A stretch of 64,000 nt of DNA from Phycisphaeraceae bacterium (GTDB taxonomy: Bacteria; Planctomycetota; Phycisphaerae; Phycisphaerales; UBA1924), in contig JACKHF010000002.1 of the NCBI GenBank assembly GCA_020639155.1, positions 186,001 through 250,000 of the forward strand, given 5' to 3'. Under the pieces are notes generated by a model that saw nothing but the letters and a program-made list of their open reading frames with translations, ran no database searches and was not told the origin of the DNA. A program made the translations under genes and the position numbers. This document shows, piece by piece, positions 25,287 through 33,746 of the stretch; position 1 is the stretch's first letter; the number at the start of each line of letters is the position of its first letter.

Positions 25287-25748
25287 ATGGGGATCATCAA
25301 AGAGTTCAAAGAGTTTGCCATGAAGGGCAACATGATGGATATGGCCGTCGGCATCATCATCGGTGGTGCATTCGGTGGTATTGTCCAGTCACTCATCAAG
25401 GACGTTGTCATGCCGGTTGTGGGCATAGCGGGTAACGTCGATTTCTCAAACATGTTCATTCCGCTGTCGAAGTCTGCAAAGGACGCGGTGGAAGCAGCGA
25501 AGACTACTGGAGCGCCGCTGAGTCTTGATGATGCGAGGGCTGCGGGTTCCGTTCTTGCCTATGGCAACTTTGTCACAGTGTTTGTAAACTTCATTATTCT
25601 CGCGTTCGTCATCTTCATGATTATCAAGATGATGAACAAGGCGAAGGCAACCTTTGAGAAGGAGCAGGAAGCAGCAGCTCCTGCAGCGCCACCAGCACAA
25701 GAAGTGCTCCTTGCAGAGATCCGCGACCTGCTTGCCAACAAAGCCTGA
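25287..25748 (+). CDS. mscL: large-conductance mechanosensitive channel
   Basis: 153 residues. MscL opens in the inner membrane under hypo-osmotic stress. The N-terminal amphipathic helix and first pore helix (EFAMKGNMMDMAVGIIIGGAFG) and TM2 (FVTVFVNFIILAFVIFMIIKMMN) are clear. An Ala/Pro-rich linker leads to a C-terminal bundle helix (EVLLAEIRDLLANK). The periplasmic loop is slightly long. AAAGGAG precedes the ATG. A strong terminator follows. Confidence 0.97.
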   Translation: MGIIKEFKEFAMKGNMMDMAVGIIIGGAFGGIVQSLIKDVVMPVVGIAGNVDFSNMFIPLSKSAKDAVEAAKTTGAPLSLDDARAAGSVLAYGNFVTVFVNFIILAFVIFMIIKMMNKAKATFEKEQEAAAPAAPPAQEVLLAEIRDLLANKA

Positions 25749-25775
25749 TCTCGAAAGTATCTGAGGTATCTATAC

Positions 25776-25804
25776 AACCGCTCCGTTTCCGGAGCGGTTT
25801 TCTT
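25776..25804. terminator. rho-independent terminator of mscL
   Basis: AACCGCTCCG / CGGAGCGGTT (25776-25785 with 25790-25799), 4-nt loop, then TTTTCTT. It also overlaps the 3' end of the convergent hypothetical gene and may serve both. Confidence 0.9.
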
Positions 25805-26393
25805 ATGGTGTGTTTTCACCAAGATCAACGCGCTGGCCAGTTGCGTTCTCGATGAATGTCTGTATGTTCTGCATCACCTCGGGCATGGACGGGCTCAGCG
25901 CAAGCACACCAAGAAATGCAACCAGCAGGATGATTCGGCGTGTCCATTTACCCTTTGCAGCTTCTTCCTTTGCGATCGAACGGATGTACGAGGGCGCGCT
26001 TTCCTGATGGAGTTCTAGCGCGCGCACCTGGTCGCGGAGTTGTCTGATTGTTGTGTAGGCGGAATCGATCTGCCGTTGCAGGTCTTCAATGACGGCACTC
26101 GACTTTGGAACGTCGACTAGTGCTGGTTCTGCTAGTGTGTTTGTCTGTTTCTTCTCGTTTGCCCACTTGTCGACCATGCCGAACGCAAGGTCTGCTGCTG
26201 GTGATGATGAAGGAGGTTGCTGTGTGTTTGCTGGCGATAATGCAATCAGCGAAGTTTCGACAACCTCGGCGGTTGCTTCTGAGATATCGTGCTTGTGGAG
26301 TGCGTCAAGCAGTGCTTCGAGTTCGTCGACAGCTTCCAGCGTCATGGAAGTTAGTTCACCCTTCGGATTCTTTCCTGTCACTTTGAACTGCAT
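25803..26393 (-). CDS. hypothetical protein with coiled coil and C-terminal membrane segment
   Basis: 196 residues, not recognised as a named family. Residues 1-45 (MQFKVTGKNPKGELTSMTLE and on through the EA-rich helix) resemble the small alpha-beta unit at the N-terminus of type II secretion or type IV pilus inner-membrane proteins, but this is only a visual likeness. A proline/serine-rich linker, a coiled coil (VIEDLQRQIDSAYTTIRQLR and following) and one transmembrane helix (RRIILLVAFLGVLALSPSM) come next. It is probably anchored in the membrane with most of the protein in the cytoplasm. Confidence 0.65.
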   Translation of the reverse strand: MQFKVTGKNPKGELTSMTLEAVDELEALLDALHKHDISEATAEVVETSLIALSPANTQQPPSSSPAADLAFGMVDKWANEKKQTNTLAEPALVDVPKSSAVIEDLQRQIDSAYTTIRQLRDQVRALELHQESAPSYIRSIAKEEAAKGKWTRRIILLVAFLGVLALSPSMPEVMQNIQTFIENATGQRVDLGENTP

Positions 26394-26553
26394 TCTGGCC
26401 TGTCCTGCTTGGTCTTGTTCGTTGTCCGTTGGGCACTGGTGCTTCGCGTGTTATAGGCTGACAGAATACCGATGTGAACACACGGACAGAGTGCGAATAT
26501 CGTTCTGATCTTCCATGAAACCGACCGGGTCGAACGCACAATGAGAACATGGC

Positions 26554-27333
26554 ATGGCTTGCGACAGGACAGATCAACGTCGGTATCCGTGGAAACGGTG
26601 CGTGGTGTGCGTGCTGCTAGGCGTATGCACTGCGGTTCTGCTTGCATGGGGCGCAGCGGTTCGATTTGCAACATTAAGGGTTGGTTCGTCTGACGCGTGG
26701 AACTATCTACGAACGCTTCACGCGTCACAGATCCCGGGGAATGATGTGTGGCGTGCGTACCACTCGCGCAGCACACTCGGGTGTACCGAAATCAGCATCT
26801 ACGGGTTGTTTGTACCGGTGCTTCCAGTTTCGGGGGATGACACGTCGGGGTTCTTTGCGCTGCAGGGACGCACGAACGCGGCGAACAGCGTCGAGTTACG
26901 GCTGTCGCCGATGCAACCTGCGTTCGAGGCGCTCGCTGCGTCATCGCATCCGGATTCCGCTGCGTTCTTTCTGTGCGGGTATCCGATGCGCTGCATGTGG
27001 GGATATGTGGTGCTTCCGGGTAGCCGAGGCTACTTTGCGCCTGGGACTGTTGGCGTGAGACGTTCGTTCTTTTCCACTCGGCTGCCGGGTACAACCGAGT
27101 CCGCACATTTGCCGTTGCGTGTGCTGTGGGGTGGAATGTTTGCCAATATTGCCATCTGGACTGCAGCCTGGGGTGTATTGATGCTTTGTTTGCCACTCAC
27201 GCTTGGGTTTGTTCGAGGTGTGATCCGAACGAGACGTGGTGCGTGTGCCAGATGTGGCTATGACCTGCGCGGGCTTGCAGGTGCGTCGATCTGCCCGGAG
27301 TGCGGGATGGGACATCGAGGGATATCGCAGTAG
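26554..27333 (+). CDS. membrane protein with C-terminal CGYDLRGL zinc ribbon
   Basis: 259 residues. Topology: N-terminal membrane helix (VVCVLLGVCTAVLLAWGAAV), a soluble outer domain of about 150 residues, a second membrane helix (IAIWTAAWGVLMLCLPLTLG), then a cytoplasmic zinc ribbon CARCGYDLRGLAGASICPEC. The layout is the same as the protein at 30535-31227, so the two are probably paralogues, and the ribbon recurs at 32404-32880. Such ribbons are frequent in Phycisphaerae and Planctomycetes proteins of unknown role. No enzymatic motif was seen in the outer domain. Confidence 0.7.
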   Translation: MACDRTDQRRYPWKRCVVCVLLGVCTAVLLAWGAAVRFATLRVGSSDAWNYLRTLHASQIPGNDVWRAYHSRSTLGCTEISIYGLFVPVLPVSGDDTSGFFALQGRTNAANSVELRLSPMQPAFEALAASSHPDSAAFFLCGYPMRCMWGYVVLPGSRGYFAPGTVGVRRSFFSTRLPGTTESAHLPLRVLWGGMFANIAIWTAAWGVLMLCLPLTLGFVRGVIRTRRGACARCGYDLRGLAGASICPECGMGHRGISQ

Positions 27334-27400
27334 CCTGAGGAGAAACCAGTTGATAGTTGACAGCGGTATTGATTCAAAAATCGGGCTTTTTAATTATTGT

Positions 27401-27448
27401 TGAGATCGAGTCTCATTTTCGAGACAAAGAGACACGAGAGTCTACAAT
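27401..27448 (+). promoter_or_regulatory. feoAB promoter with overlapping palindromic operator
   Basis: Two overlapping palindromes, TGAGATCGAGTCTCA (27401-27415) and GTCTCATTTTCGAGAC (27410-27425), cover a -35-like TCGAGA (27419-27424), followed 18 nt later by TACAAT (27443-27448). The first palindrome keeps the TGAGA...TCTCA ends of common Fur boxes. Iron-dependent repression of feoAB is the natural reading, although the centre departs from the Fur consensus. Confidence 0.5.
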
Positions 27449-27490
27449 ACGCTCGTTCCGAACGGCGTGCTGTTCGATGGGAGCTTTGGG

Positions 27491-27859
27491 ATGCAGCGTC
27501 ACGGGTCTGACATCAGATCGTTGCCATCACTTGAGGTATTGTCGCCTTCTGTGGCTGCCTGCGCGCCCTGCCCGCTTAAGCCCGATCTGAACGCAAGTGA
27601 GTGCGATGTCTGCACATGTGCACTTTCTACACTGCCGCGCGGACGGGTAGCTCGGGTGCATATGACCCATTTGCCGGATCGGGACGCGGCCTATTTGCGA
27701 GCACTTGGCTTACGAGAGAACTCGCGCGTGAAAGTCTGCCAGCGAGGGCAGCCATGTATCGTCGAGGTGCTTGACGTGTGCAACCAGTCGTGTCGTGTTG
27801 GACTTTCACGTGTGCTTGCGGACAAGGTGCTTGTTGAACAAGTCGCAGAGACCAGATAG
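27491..27859 (+). CDS. feoA: FeoA-domain protein
   Basis: 122 residues. The C-terminal 75 residues form the SH3-like FeoA domain (LPRGRVARVHMTHLP, YLRALGLRENSRVKVCQRG, VGLSRVLADKVLVE), a small cytoplasmic partner of the ferrous-iron transporter FeoB. The first 45 residues are extra and Cys-rich (CAPCPLKP, CDVCTC), spaced so that they could bind a metal. ATG at 27491 follows GGGAG at 7 nt. feoB starts 52 nt downstream. Confidence 0.88.
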   Translation: MQRHGSDIRSLPSLEVLSPSVAACAPCPLKPDLNASECDVCTCALSTLPRGRVARVHMTHLPDRDAAYLRALGLRENSRVKVCQRGQPCIVEVLDVCNQSCRVGLSRVLADKVLVEQVAETR

Positions 27860-27911
27860 CGCATCAATATCAGCAACCCCAGAGATTTGTCTTTCTGCTT
27901 CGGACTTCGCT

Positions 27912-29855
27912 ATGCCCACTGCTGAAACGAGTGTGTCAGCCATTGCTTCATTGAAGCGGATTCGTGTTGCGATGATTGGAAACCCGAATTCTGGCAAGAC
28001 AACACTCTTCAATAAGTTGTGTGGTCTGCGCCAGCGGACGAGCAACTATCCAGGAACAACCCAGGATGCGCGTATTGGTCGTATAGAGACCGCGAAAGCA
28101 ATCGAGCTTGTGGATCTGCCTGGTGCGTACTCGCTTGACCTTGAATCAGCAGAATCAGTGCTGTGCAAGAAGGTGCTCGAAGCTGAAGCAGAAGAAACCA
28201 GAGTTCACGCGGTGTGTGTGATCATTGATGCGCACAACATTCCACGCGGATTGCGGCTTGTTGGGGAAGTAGCGAGAACACATGTACCCATGGTTGTTGC
28301 GATTACCATGGTGGATTCGGCCGTCAAGCGAGGAATCCATGCTGAGGAGACAGTACTTGCGAAGGAGCTGGGGTGCGAGGTGATCGCTTGCAGCAGTCGC
28401 ACAGGCCTTGGAGTTGACGCACTGAAGTCGGCGCTACACCGGGCAAAGGTGCCACATGCCGATCGTATCGAACATACAGCAATCGACGCGTGGGTCGAGC
28501 GTGTATGCCGCGACATTGCGCTGCGCAAGGAACGGGAAGCCGAGGGAAACGGGACAGATCGTGCCGATCGTATGCTGACAAACCCGATCGTCGGCCTGCT
28601 GGTGTTTCTTGCCATCATGGGCGCGTTGTTCCTTGCGGTGTTCAAGTTCGCGTCGTATCCCATGGACTGGATCGACCAGTTGTTTGCGGTCATTGGTGAT
28701 GGTGTGAGTGGCATGCTTCCTACTGGGATTTTGCAGGATCTACTTGTCAACGGGGTCATCGCGGGTGTTGGTGCAACGCTGGTGTTCCTGCCGCAGATCT
28801 GTATTTTGTTCTTTCTTATCACAATGCTGGAAGATACAGGATACCTTGCGCGCGCCGCATTCCTTATGGATCGGTTGCTGCGTCCATTCGGTTTGACTGG
28901 GTACGCGTTTGTGCCTCTGCTTTCGTCGCACGCGTGCGCACTGCCCGGCATCATGGCGGCTCGTGGTGTGCCCGACAAACGTGACAAACTAGCCACGATT
29001 CTTGTTGCGCCGTTCATGTCATGTACCGCGCGTATACCTGTCTATGTGCTGCTCGTTGGTCTTCTTTTTCCGGGTAACGAACTTCGTCAGGCGCTTGCGT
29101 TCGGCATGTGCTATGTACTCGGAATTGCTGCTGGCATACTCAGTTCGCTGGTTGCGCGTCGAACCATTCTCAAGGGACCATCAGCGCCGATGGCTCTCGA
29201 GTTACCCGCGTATCGACTTCCAAACCTGCGAAATGCGTTTCTCAGCGCGTGGGACCGTGGATGGTTGTTCGTGCGTAACGCAGGCACGGTGATTCTCATG
29301 ATCTCGATCGTGCTGTGGTGGCTCAACGAGTACCCGCACGTTGATGCACCATCGCAAGCGACGCAACTGCGCGCTGATGCTGAAGTTGCATCAACCGATG
29401 AAGGGCGTGATGATCTCATTGCTCAGGTCGACCGGATCGAAGCAATGCACGCATCTAGGCACAGCTTCCTTGGTCGGATCGGCTCGGTGTTCCAGCCGGT
29501 GTTTGCACCGCTTGGGTATGACAGGCAACTGACGGTAGGGGTGCTGGCGAGCTTCGCAGCTCGTGAGGTGTTTGTGTCCACGATGGCAGTGCAGATCGCT
29601 GGCGAGGACGATGCCGACGATCCAATGGTGAGAGACAGGATTGCCCACGCAACACGTGACGACGGCACACCTGTATTTACACGTGCAACGTCGTGGTCAT
29701 TGCTTGTGTATTATGTCTTTGCCATGCTGTGCCTGCCGACGGTTGTGCTGACCGCGAAAGAGGCGGGCGGGTGGAAGTGGGCGTTTCTCCAACTCGGATG
29801 GATGACATTGCTGGCATATGTTGGAGCGTTTATAGCATTCAATGTCATGTCGTAG
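27912..29855 (+). CDS. feoB: ferrous iron transporter FeoB
   Basis: 647 residues. FeoB imports Fe(II) across the inner membrane. The cytoplasmic G domain has G1 GNPNSGKTTLFN, G2-like GTTQDARIG, G3 DLPGAYSL and a G4-like region TMVDSA rather than the usual NxxD; the helical spacer follows. The membrane part shows two Gate-type repeats (GYLARAAFLMDRLLRPFGLTG, LSSHACALPGIMAAR, and AAREVFVSTMAVQI). ATG at 27912 was used because it begins just before the G domain; upstream in-frame codons overlap feoA. No clear ribosome-binding site is seen, so translation may depend on feoA. Confidence 0.95.
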   Translation: MPTAETSVSAIASLKRIRVAMIGNPNSGKTTLFNKLCGLRQRTSNYPGTTQDARIGRIETAKAIELVDLPGAYSLDLESAESVLCKKVLEAEAEETRVHAVCVIIDAHNIPRGLRLVGEVARTHVPMVVAITMVDSAVKRGIHAEETVLAKELGCEVIACSSRTGLGVDALKSALHRAKVPHADRIEHTAIDAWVERVCRDIALRKEREAEGNGTDRADRMLTNPIVGLLVFLAIMGALFLAVFKFASYPMDWIDQLFAVIGDGVSGMLPTGILQDLLVNGVIAGVGATLVFLPQICILFFLITMLEDTGYLARAAFLMDRLLRPFGLTGYAFVPLLSSHACALPGIMAARGVPDKRDKLATILVAPFMSCTARIPVYVLLVGLLFPGNELRQALAFGMCYVLGIAAGILSSLVARRTILKGPSAPMALELPAYRLPNLRNAFLSAWDRGWLFVRNAGTVILMISIVLWWLNEYPHVDAPSQATQLRADAEVASTDEGRDDLIAQVDRIEAMHASRHSFLGRIGSVFQPVFAPLGYDRQLTVGVLASFAAREVFVSTMAVQIAGEDDADDPMVRDRIAHATRDDGTPVFTRATSWSLLVYYVFAMLCLPTVVLTAKEAGGWKWAFLQLGWMTLLAYVGAFIAFNVMS

Positions 29856-29880
29856 CGCGAGTGTTTCCCTACAATAGTGC

Positions 29881-30240
29881 ATGAATAGCTTCAACCTCGA
29901 CAAAGCCTTCGACTCATTCTCTGAATACTGGTCGCCGCGCGTCGCCGCAGAACTGAACGGCCAGCACGTCCGGCTGGCAAAGCTGAAAGGTGAGTTTGTC
30001 TGGCACGCCCACGACGATGCGGATGAGATGTTCCTTGTGCATCGTGGCACAATGGTGCTGGAGTTCCGTGATCGGCGTATCACGCTCGGGCCGGGCGACG
30101 TATGTGTTGTGCCGAGGGGTGTCGAGCATCGCCCCGTTGCTGATGCGGAATGCTGTGTGGTGCTGTTCGAGCCAGCCGACGTTGTCAATACAGGCAATAT
30201 CGAGAACGAGCGCACCGTGCGCAATCTCGCGTCGTTGTGA
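29881..30240 (+). CDS. cupin domain protein
   Basis: 119 residues, one small beta-barrel. Metal-binding motif 1 is WHAHDDADEMFLVHRG (HxH with the following E) and motif 2 is LGPGDVCVVPRGVEHRP, so a metal site is likely. The family includes isomerases, dioxygenases and binding proteins; no substrate can be assigned. It lies 25 nt after feoB on the same strand and could be in that transcript. Confidence 0.88.
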   Translation: MNSFNLDKAFDSFSEYWSPRVAAELNGQHVRLAKLKGEFVWHAHDDADEMFLVHRGTMVLEFRDRRITLGPGDVCVVPRGVEHRPVADAECCVVLFEPADVVNTGNIENERTVRNLASL

Positions 30241-30258
30241 ATTGCGGAGCGAGCTTGC

Positions 30259-30444
30259 ATGAAGTTTCCGGTAGACGACTGGCAGTTCTGGATGGCAACA
30301 CTGATTGTGTTTGTCGCAATGGTTGCTGTCGCGCGTCCGATCGCGCGCATCCTCTTCGGAAAGCGATTCGCAAAGCCAAAGCAGGTCAGGACCGCATTAA
30401 CAATCAGCGCACGACGCGACACCGATACCGATCCACAGAACTGA
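30259..30444 (+). CDS. small membrane protein
   Basis: 61 residues: a hydrophobic helix (FWMATLIVFVAMVAVARPIA) followed by a basic stretch (LFGKRFAKPKQVR), giving an N-out, C-in single-pass topology by the positive-inside rule. It starts 18 nt after the cupin stop codon on the same strand. No family recognised. Confidence 0.55.
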   Translation: MKFPVDDWQFWMATLIVFVAMVAVARPIARILFGKRFAKPKQVRTALTISARRDTDTDPQN

Positions 30445-30534
30445 TGTGTCACAGACGTGTCACGTTTCCTATGTGTATTCACGATGCCGGGCGTGCATGC
30501 GAGTTACATCTTGCGTGCTTCCTATGATGGGCCC

Positions 30535-31227
30535 ATGATGACGCGAGGCCATTCAGTCCGAGGTCTGCTTGTATCGATCATGCTGGGCATTGCTATTACT
30601 GTTGTTCTTGCGTGGCTGGCAATGTTTCTGCCATTGAAGCACAGATGGCAGGGGCCGCCCGCAACTGATGAGGTGGGCCTGACAAAGGCAGCCGACGATA
30701 TTCGTATCTGGCAGATCAGCCGCGGCGCCAATGCGTGGCATCGGGTGTACACATACTGGCACATGCAGATCTCGGGCATGTCGATGATGATGTCGCTCGA
30801 TGATTACAACGCGCGCAACGTATTGCTTAAAGCAGTGCCGCGCCACATGCGACCCCGATCCGTGGATGAGCTGAACATGTACGCGCTGTATCACGCGACG
30901 GGCTGGCCAATGCCCGCATTGTCGTGCTCGGTACACTGGAAGCAACAGATCTCAAACAGTGACATTCTTTACAGTGTCAAGGGTGGTGTGCAGTTTCCTC
31001 GGGACAAGGAGTTCAATTCGCGTGCGCTTCCGCTTTCTCCGATCTTCCCCGGGTTTCTTGTCGACGTGCTCGTGTGGAGTCTGGTGTCATACGTGCCAGT
31101 GAGAGGCAGTCTCTTGATGCGAGCACAGTACCGCAGAAGAAAGGGCAGGTGTGTGCGATGCGGATACGTGCGAGAAGGGCTTGATGCTGCAGCGCCGTGC
31201 CCCGAGTGCGGCAAAACTCTAAATTGA
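30535..31227 (+). CDS. membrane protein with C-terminal CxxCGY zinc ribbon
   Basis: About 230 residues. N-terminal membrane helix (LLVSIMLGIAITVVLAWLAM), outer soluble domain, second membrane helix near FPGFLVDVLVWSLVSYV, a basic segment, then CVRCGYVREGLDAAAPCPEC as a zinc ribbon at the extreme C-terminus. The domain order is identical to 26554-27333, though the outer domains have diverged strongly. The start is one of two adjacent ATGs at 30535/30538; the in-frame extension to 30457 lacks a plausible signal or family match. Function unknown. Confidence 0.7.
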   Translation: MMTRGHSVRGLLVSIMLGIAITVVLAWLAMFLPLKHRWQGPPATDEVGLTKAADDIRIWQISRGANAWHRVYTYWHMQISGMSMMMSLDDYNARNVLLKAVPRHMRPRSVDELNMYALYHATGWPMPALSCSVHWKQQISNSDILYSVKGGVQFPRDKEFNSRALPLSPIFPGFLVDVLVWSLVSYVPVRGSLLMRAQYRRRKGRCVRCGYVREGLDAAAPCPECGKTLN

Positions 31228-31306
31228 TCGAACAAGGAACCATTCGAGCACATATTCACTATAGAATGCATAGACACATGTTCTTTATCACTTTTGGGAG
31301 ATCTTG

Positions 31307-32299
31307 ATGGCACGATTTACGGTGGCTGCTTCCTCGCTCGCGTTGGTTGCTGGTTCGGTTCTGCTCGCTTCATGTGTACATGACGAGGGATCTCACACGA
31401 CAGCCCCTGTGGGTGAGCACCACGAGATTCACACTGTCGCGACACCCTCCCTCGACGACACGATGCCGATACACATGCCGGGGCTTCACAACGTGGTCGC
31501 CTATCACGATGACTTCTATTCGGGGTCTGCACCAGAGAGCGATGAAGGGTTTGACACGCTCGCTGCGATGGGAATCAGGACGATCATCAGTGTCGATGGC
31601 GCGGTACCCGAGGTCGATAAGGCAAAGGCCCACGGGATCCGTTACATCCATCTGCCAATCGGATACAACGGGTTTGATGAGCAGCGCAAGCTCGAACTTG
31701 TGCGTGCATCGCGCGATGCGCTCGCAGAGGGACCCGTGTACGTTCACTGCCACCATGGCAAGCATCGAAGCGCTGGCGCTGCTGCTGCGATTGCGTCGAG
31801 TCTCGGCTGGCTGACACCCGACGAGGCGGTGGAGCGCATGCACGTGTCCGGCACATCATCGTCGTATCAGGGGCTTTACACGTGTGCGCTCGAGTCAGAA
31901 CCGATCAGTGACGATCGCATCAACCTCGTGCCTGCGAGTTTTCCAGAAGTATCAACACCCGGCAGCTTTGTGCAGGGCATGGTGGATATTGATATCGCGG
32001 TAGAACATCTGAAGGAGATCGAGAAAGCTGGTTGGAAAGTGCCTGCGGACCATCCGGATCTTGTGCCAGCAGCCGAGGCGGGAAAGCTCGCGGATCTGTA
32101 TCGTCTGCTGAACGATGTCGAGTACAAGCACAACGATTCGATAGAGTTTGTCGCGTGGATGGACGAGGCGCACACACACTCCCAGCAGCTTGAAGACATG
32201 ATTGTGGACGGCTCATCCGCAGAACTGCTCTCGCGCCAGTTCGATATCATCAAGGCGTCATGCACGGACTGCCACGCTGTCTACCGCAATCAGCGGTGA
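31307..32299 (+). CDS. lipoprotein: dual-specificity/tyrosine phosphatase-like domain fused to cytochrome c'-like tail
   Basis: 330 residues. The lipobox LLASC puts the lipidated Cys at residue 23. Residues 55-200 match a protein phosphatase fold with the P-loop VHCHHGKHRSAG (Cys148, Arg154; C-x5-R) and upstream FDTLAAMGIRTIISVDGAVP. Residues 205-330 are helical and end in CTDCHAVYR, a CxxCH haem-attachment site (Cys319, Cys322, His323) in the C-terminal position used by four-helix cytochromes c'. GGGAG lies 6 nt before ATG 31307. The protein should sit on the periplasmic side, where c-type haem is attached. No operon partner is evident. Confidence 0.8.
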   Translation: MARFTVAASSLALVAGSVLLASCVHDEGSHTTAPVGEHHEIHTVATPSLDDTMPIHMPGLHNVVAYHDDFYSGSAPESDEGFDTLAAMGIRTIISVDGAVPEVDKAKAHGIRYIHLPIGYNGFDEQRKLELVRASRDALAEGPVYVHCHHGKHRSAGAAAAIASSLGWLTPDEAVERMHVSGTSSSYQGLYTCALESEPISDDRINLVPASFPEVSTPGSFVQGMVDIDIAVEHLKEIEKAGWKVPADHPDLVPAAEAGKLADLYRLLNDVEYKHNDSIEFVAWMDEAHTHSQQLEDMIVDGSSAELLSRQFDIIKASCTDCHAVYRNQR

Positions 32300-32403
32300 A
32301 CGAGACGTGCTCTGGTCAGTGACTTGTAGTGCGGATGAACAACCCAAGTCCAGCTTCGGGAGATGTACTCGATTCGTCACACTGCACGTTCAGGGTTGTG
32401 AGA

Positions 32404-32880
32404 TCAACGAACTTCCGGTATGCGTCCGCACTCGGGACACGGCGCAAGCAACTCCAGCCCCGAACGGTCATATCCGCAGCCCATGCAGTTGCCCTTGTGC
32501 AGCTTGGGGTACTCATCGGGGCTTACACCAAAGAATCCGACCTTGGCACCCTTTGTCCGGAGCATCGTGGTTGCTTCGTTGTTCACGAACAGCAGCAGGA
32601 TCAGGTTGATCAACGGGATGATCATGACAATCGTCATCAGAATGATGATCAGAATATTCTTGCGCATTGCAACCATCAGCATGATTAGCAAGATAGCGCA
32701 GGAAAGTGCGACGCCTATCGTCAGGATCGAGAAAGCGAGCGTGAAGTTTGGGTGCTGGAGGAATCCGACCGTCACCCGCGAGATCTGAATCGCATAGAGC
32801 AACAGCATTGCCAGAATACTCATGAGCAGAAATCGCTGTCTCTTTGCTACCTTGACGTAATCCGGCTCGCGGTATGCCAT
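32404..32880 (-). CDS. membrane protein with C-terminal zinc ribbon
   Basis: 158 residues. Two pairs of hydrophobic segments (LLMSILAMLLLYAIQI, FTLAFSILTIGVALSCAILL and ILIIILMTIVMIIPLINLIL) are followed by a cytoplasmic tail ending in CMGCGYDRSGLELLAPCPEC. The ribbon is the same type as in the proteins at 26554-27333 and 30535-31227, but the membrane part is all-helical with no outer domain. No function assigned. Confidence 0.7.
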   Translation of the reverse strand: MAYREPDYVKVAKRQRFLLMSILAMLLLYAIQISRVTVGFLQHPNFTLAFSILTIGVALSCAILLIMLMVAMRKNILIIILMTIVMIIPLINLILLLFVNNEATTMLRTKGAKVGFFGVSPDEYPKLHKGNCMGCGYDRSGLELLAPCPECGRIPEVR

Positions 32881-32962
32881 GTTTCAGCTCCTTTCAGGGG
32901 CCAGAGTATAACAAACTTCTGCAGCTTGGGGGAGTCCGGGGGAGAGTGGGGTACGATCTTGA

Positions 32963-33568
32963 ATGAACAACATATGTATCTTTCTCCGCATGAGTGTTTC
33001 TGCATGCTGTCTGAGTGTTCTCATGGTTGGGTGTGCGCATTCCGGCTCGACCAACACCGGTGCAGATCACACGGCACAGGGCGTGCCCGAGATAACCCAT
33101 GCTGTGCATGAAACGGACGATGGCGGCCTTGTCGTGCAGGAGACCGTGACAGTCCACGCGCCGATCGAGCGTGTGTGGGCTGCCTACACCACGTCCGACG
33201 GGTACGCGTCGTGGGCTGCGGTCGCTGCGGATGTCGATCTTCGACCCGGCGGCACCATCCGCACGACCTATCGCGAGGACGGCGATCTCACCGGTGACGG
33301 CGTCAACACGCTCCATATTGTCAACTACGTCCCGATGCGGTTGCTGACATTGCAGGCGGATGTGTCCGCCAACTGGCCCGAGGTGCTCAAGCGGGATGCA
33401 GCAAACCTCTACAACGTGATCCTGTTTGATTCTCTCGATCCGACAACCACGCGGGTAGCGTCGTACGGATTGGGATACACCGACTCGCCCGAACTGCGCC
33501 GGATGATGGCGTTCTTCGAGCAGGCAAACCGCGGGCTGTATGAAAAACTGATCGAGTCGTTGCGGTAG
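32963..33568 (+). CDS. SRPBCC-domain lipoprotein
   Basis: 201 residues. A signal peptide with lipobox LMVGC is followed by a START/Bet v 1-like SRPBCC domain: VHAPIERVWAAYTTSDGYASW, GGTIRTTYREDG, HIVNYVPMRLLTLQ and a long C-terminal helix (MMAFFEQANRGLYEKLIESL). This resembles AHSA1/polyketide-cyclase-like proteins, which enclose hydrophobic ligands. The lipidated, exported form suggests a role at the membrane surface. Confidence 0.8.
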   Translation: MNNICIFLRMSVSACCLSVLMVGCAHSGSTNTGADHTAQGVPEITHAVHETDDGGLVVQETVTVHAPIERVWAAYTTSDGYASWAAVAADVDLRPGGTIRTTYREDGDLTGDGVNTLHIVNYVPMRLLTLQADVSANWPEVLKRDAANLYNVILFDSLDPTTTRVASYGLGYTDSPELRRMMAFFEQANRGLYEKLIESLR

Positions 33569-33642
33569 TGGAGAAGGTGCGTTGTGGGGGATCGGAAGTA
33601 ATAGGTCCAGCATATGTTGGATTATAAGTGAGATGAGGTACT

Positions 33643-33735
33643 TGCCCCGAAGGGGCATTGGTTTGTAGCCACGGGTGCAACCCGTGGAGAGAGTTGTGTT
33701 TCTCCGCTTCCTTGCTTTCCCGCTCCGAAGGAGCG
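33643..33735 (+). repeat. REP-type palindromes upstream of the transposase
   Basis: TGCCCC-gaa-GGGGCA (33643-33657), then GTAGCCACGGGT with ACCCGTGG forming a second hairpin (33665-33687), then a separate CGCTCCGAAGGAGCG (33721-33735). The two-hairpin unit with the GTAG tetranucleotide between them is typical of REP elements mobilised by RAYT transposases. The same unit recurs downstream. Confidence 0.8.
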
Positions 33736-33746
33736 AAGGATTCGGC

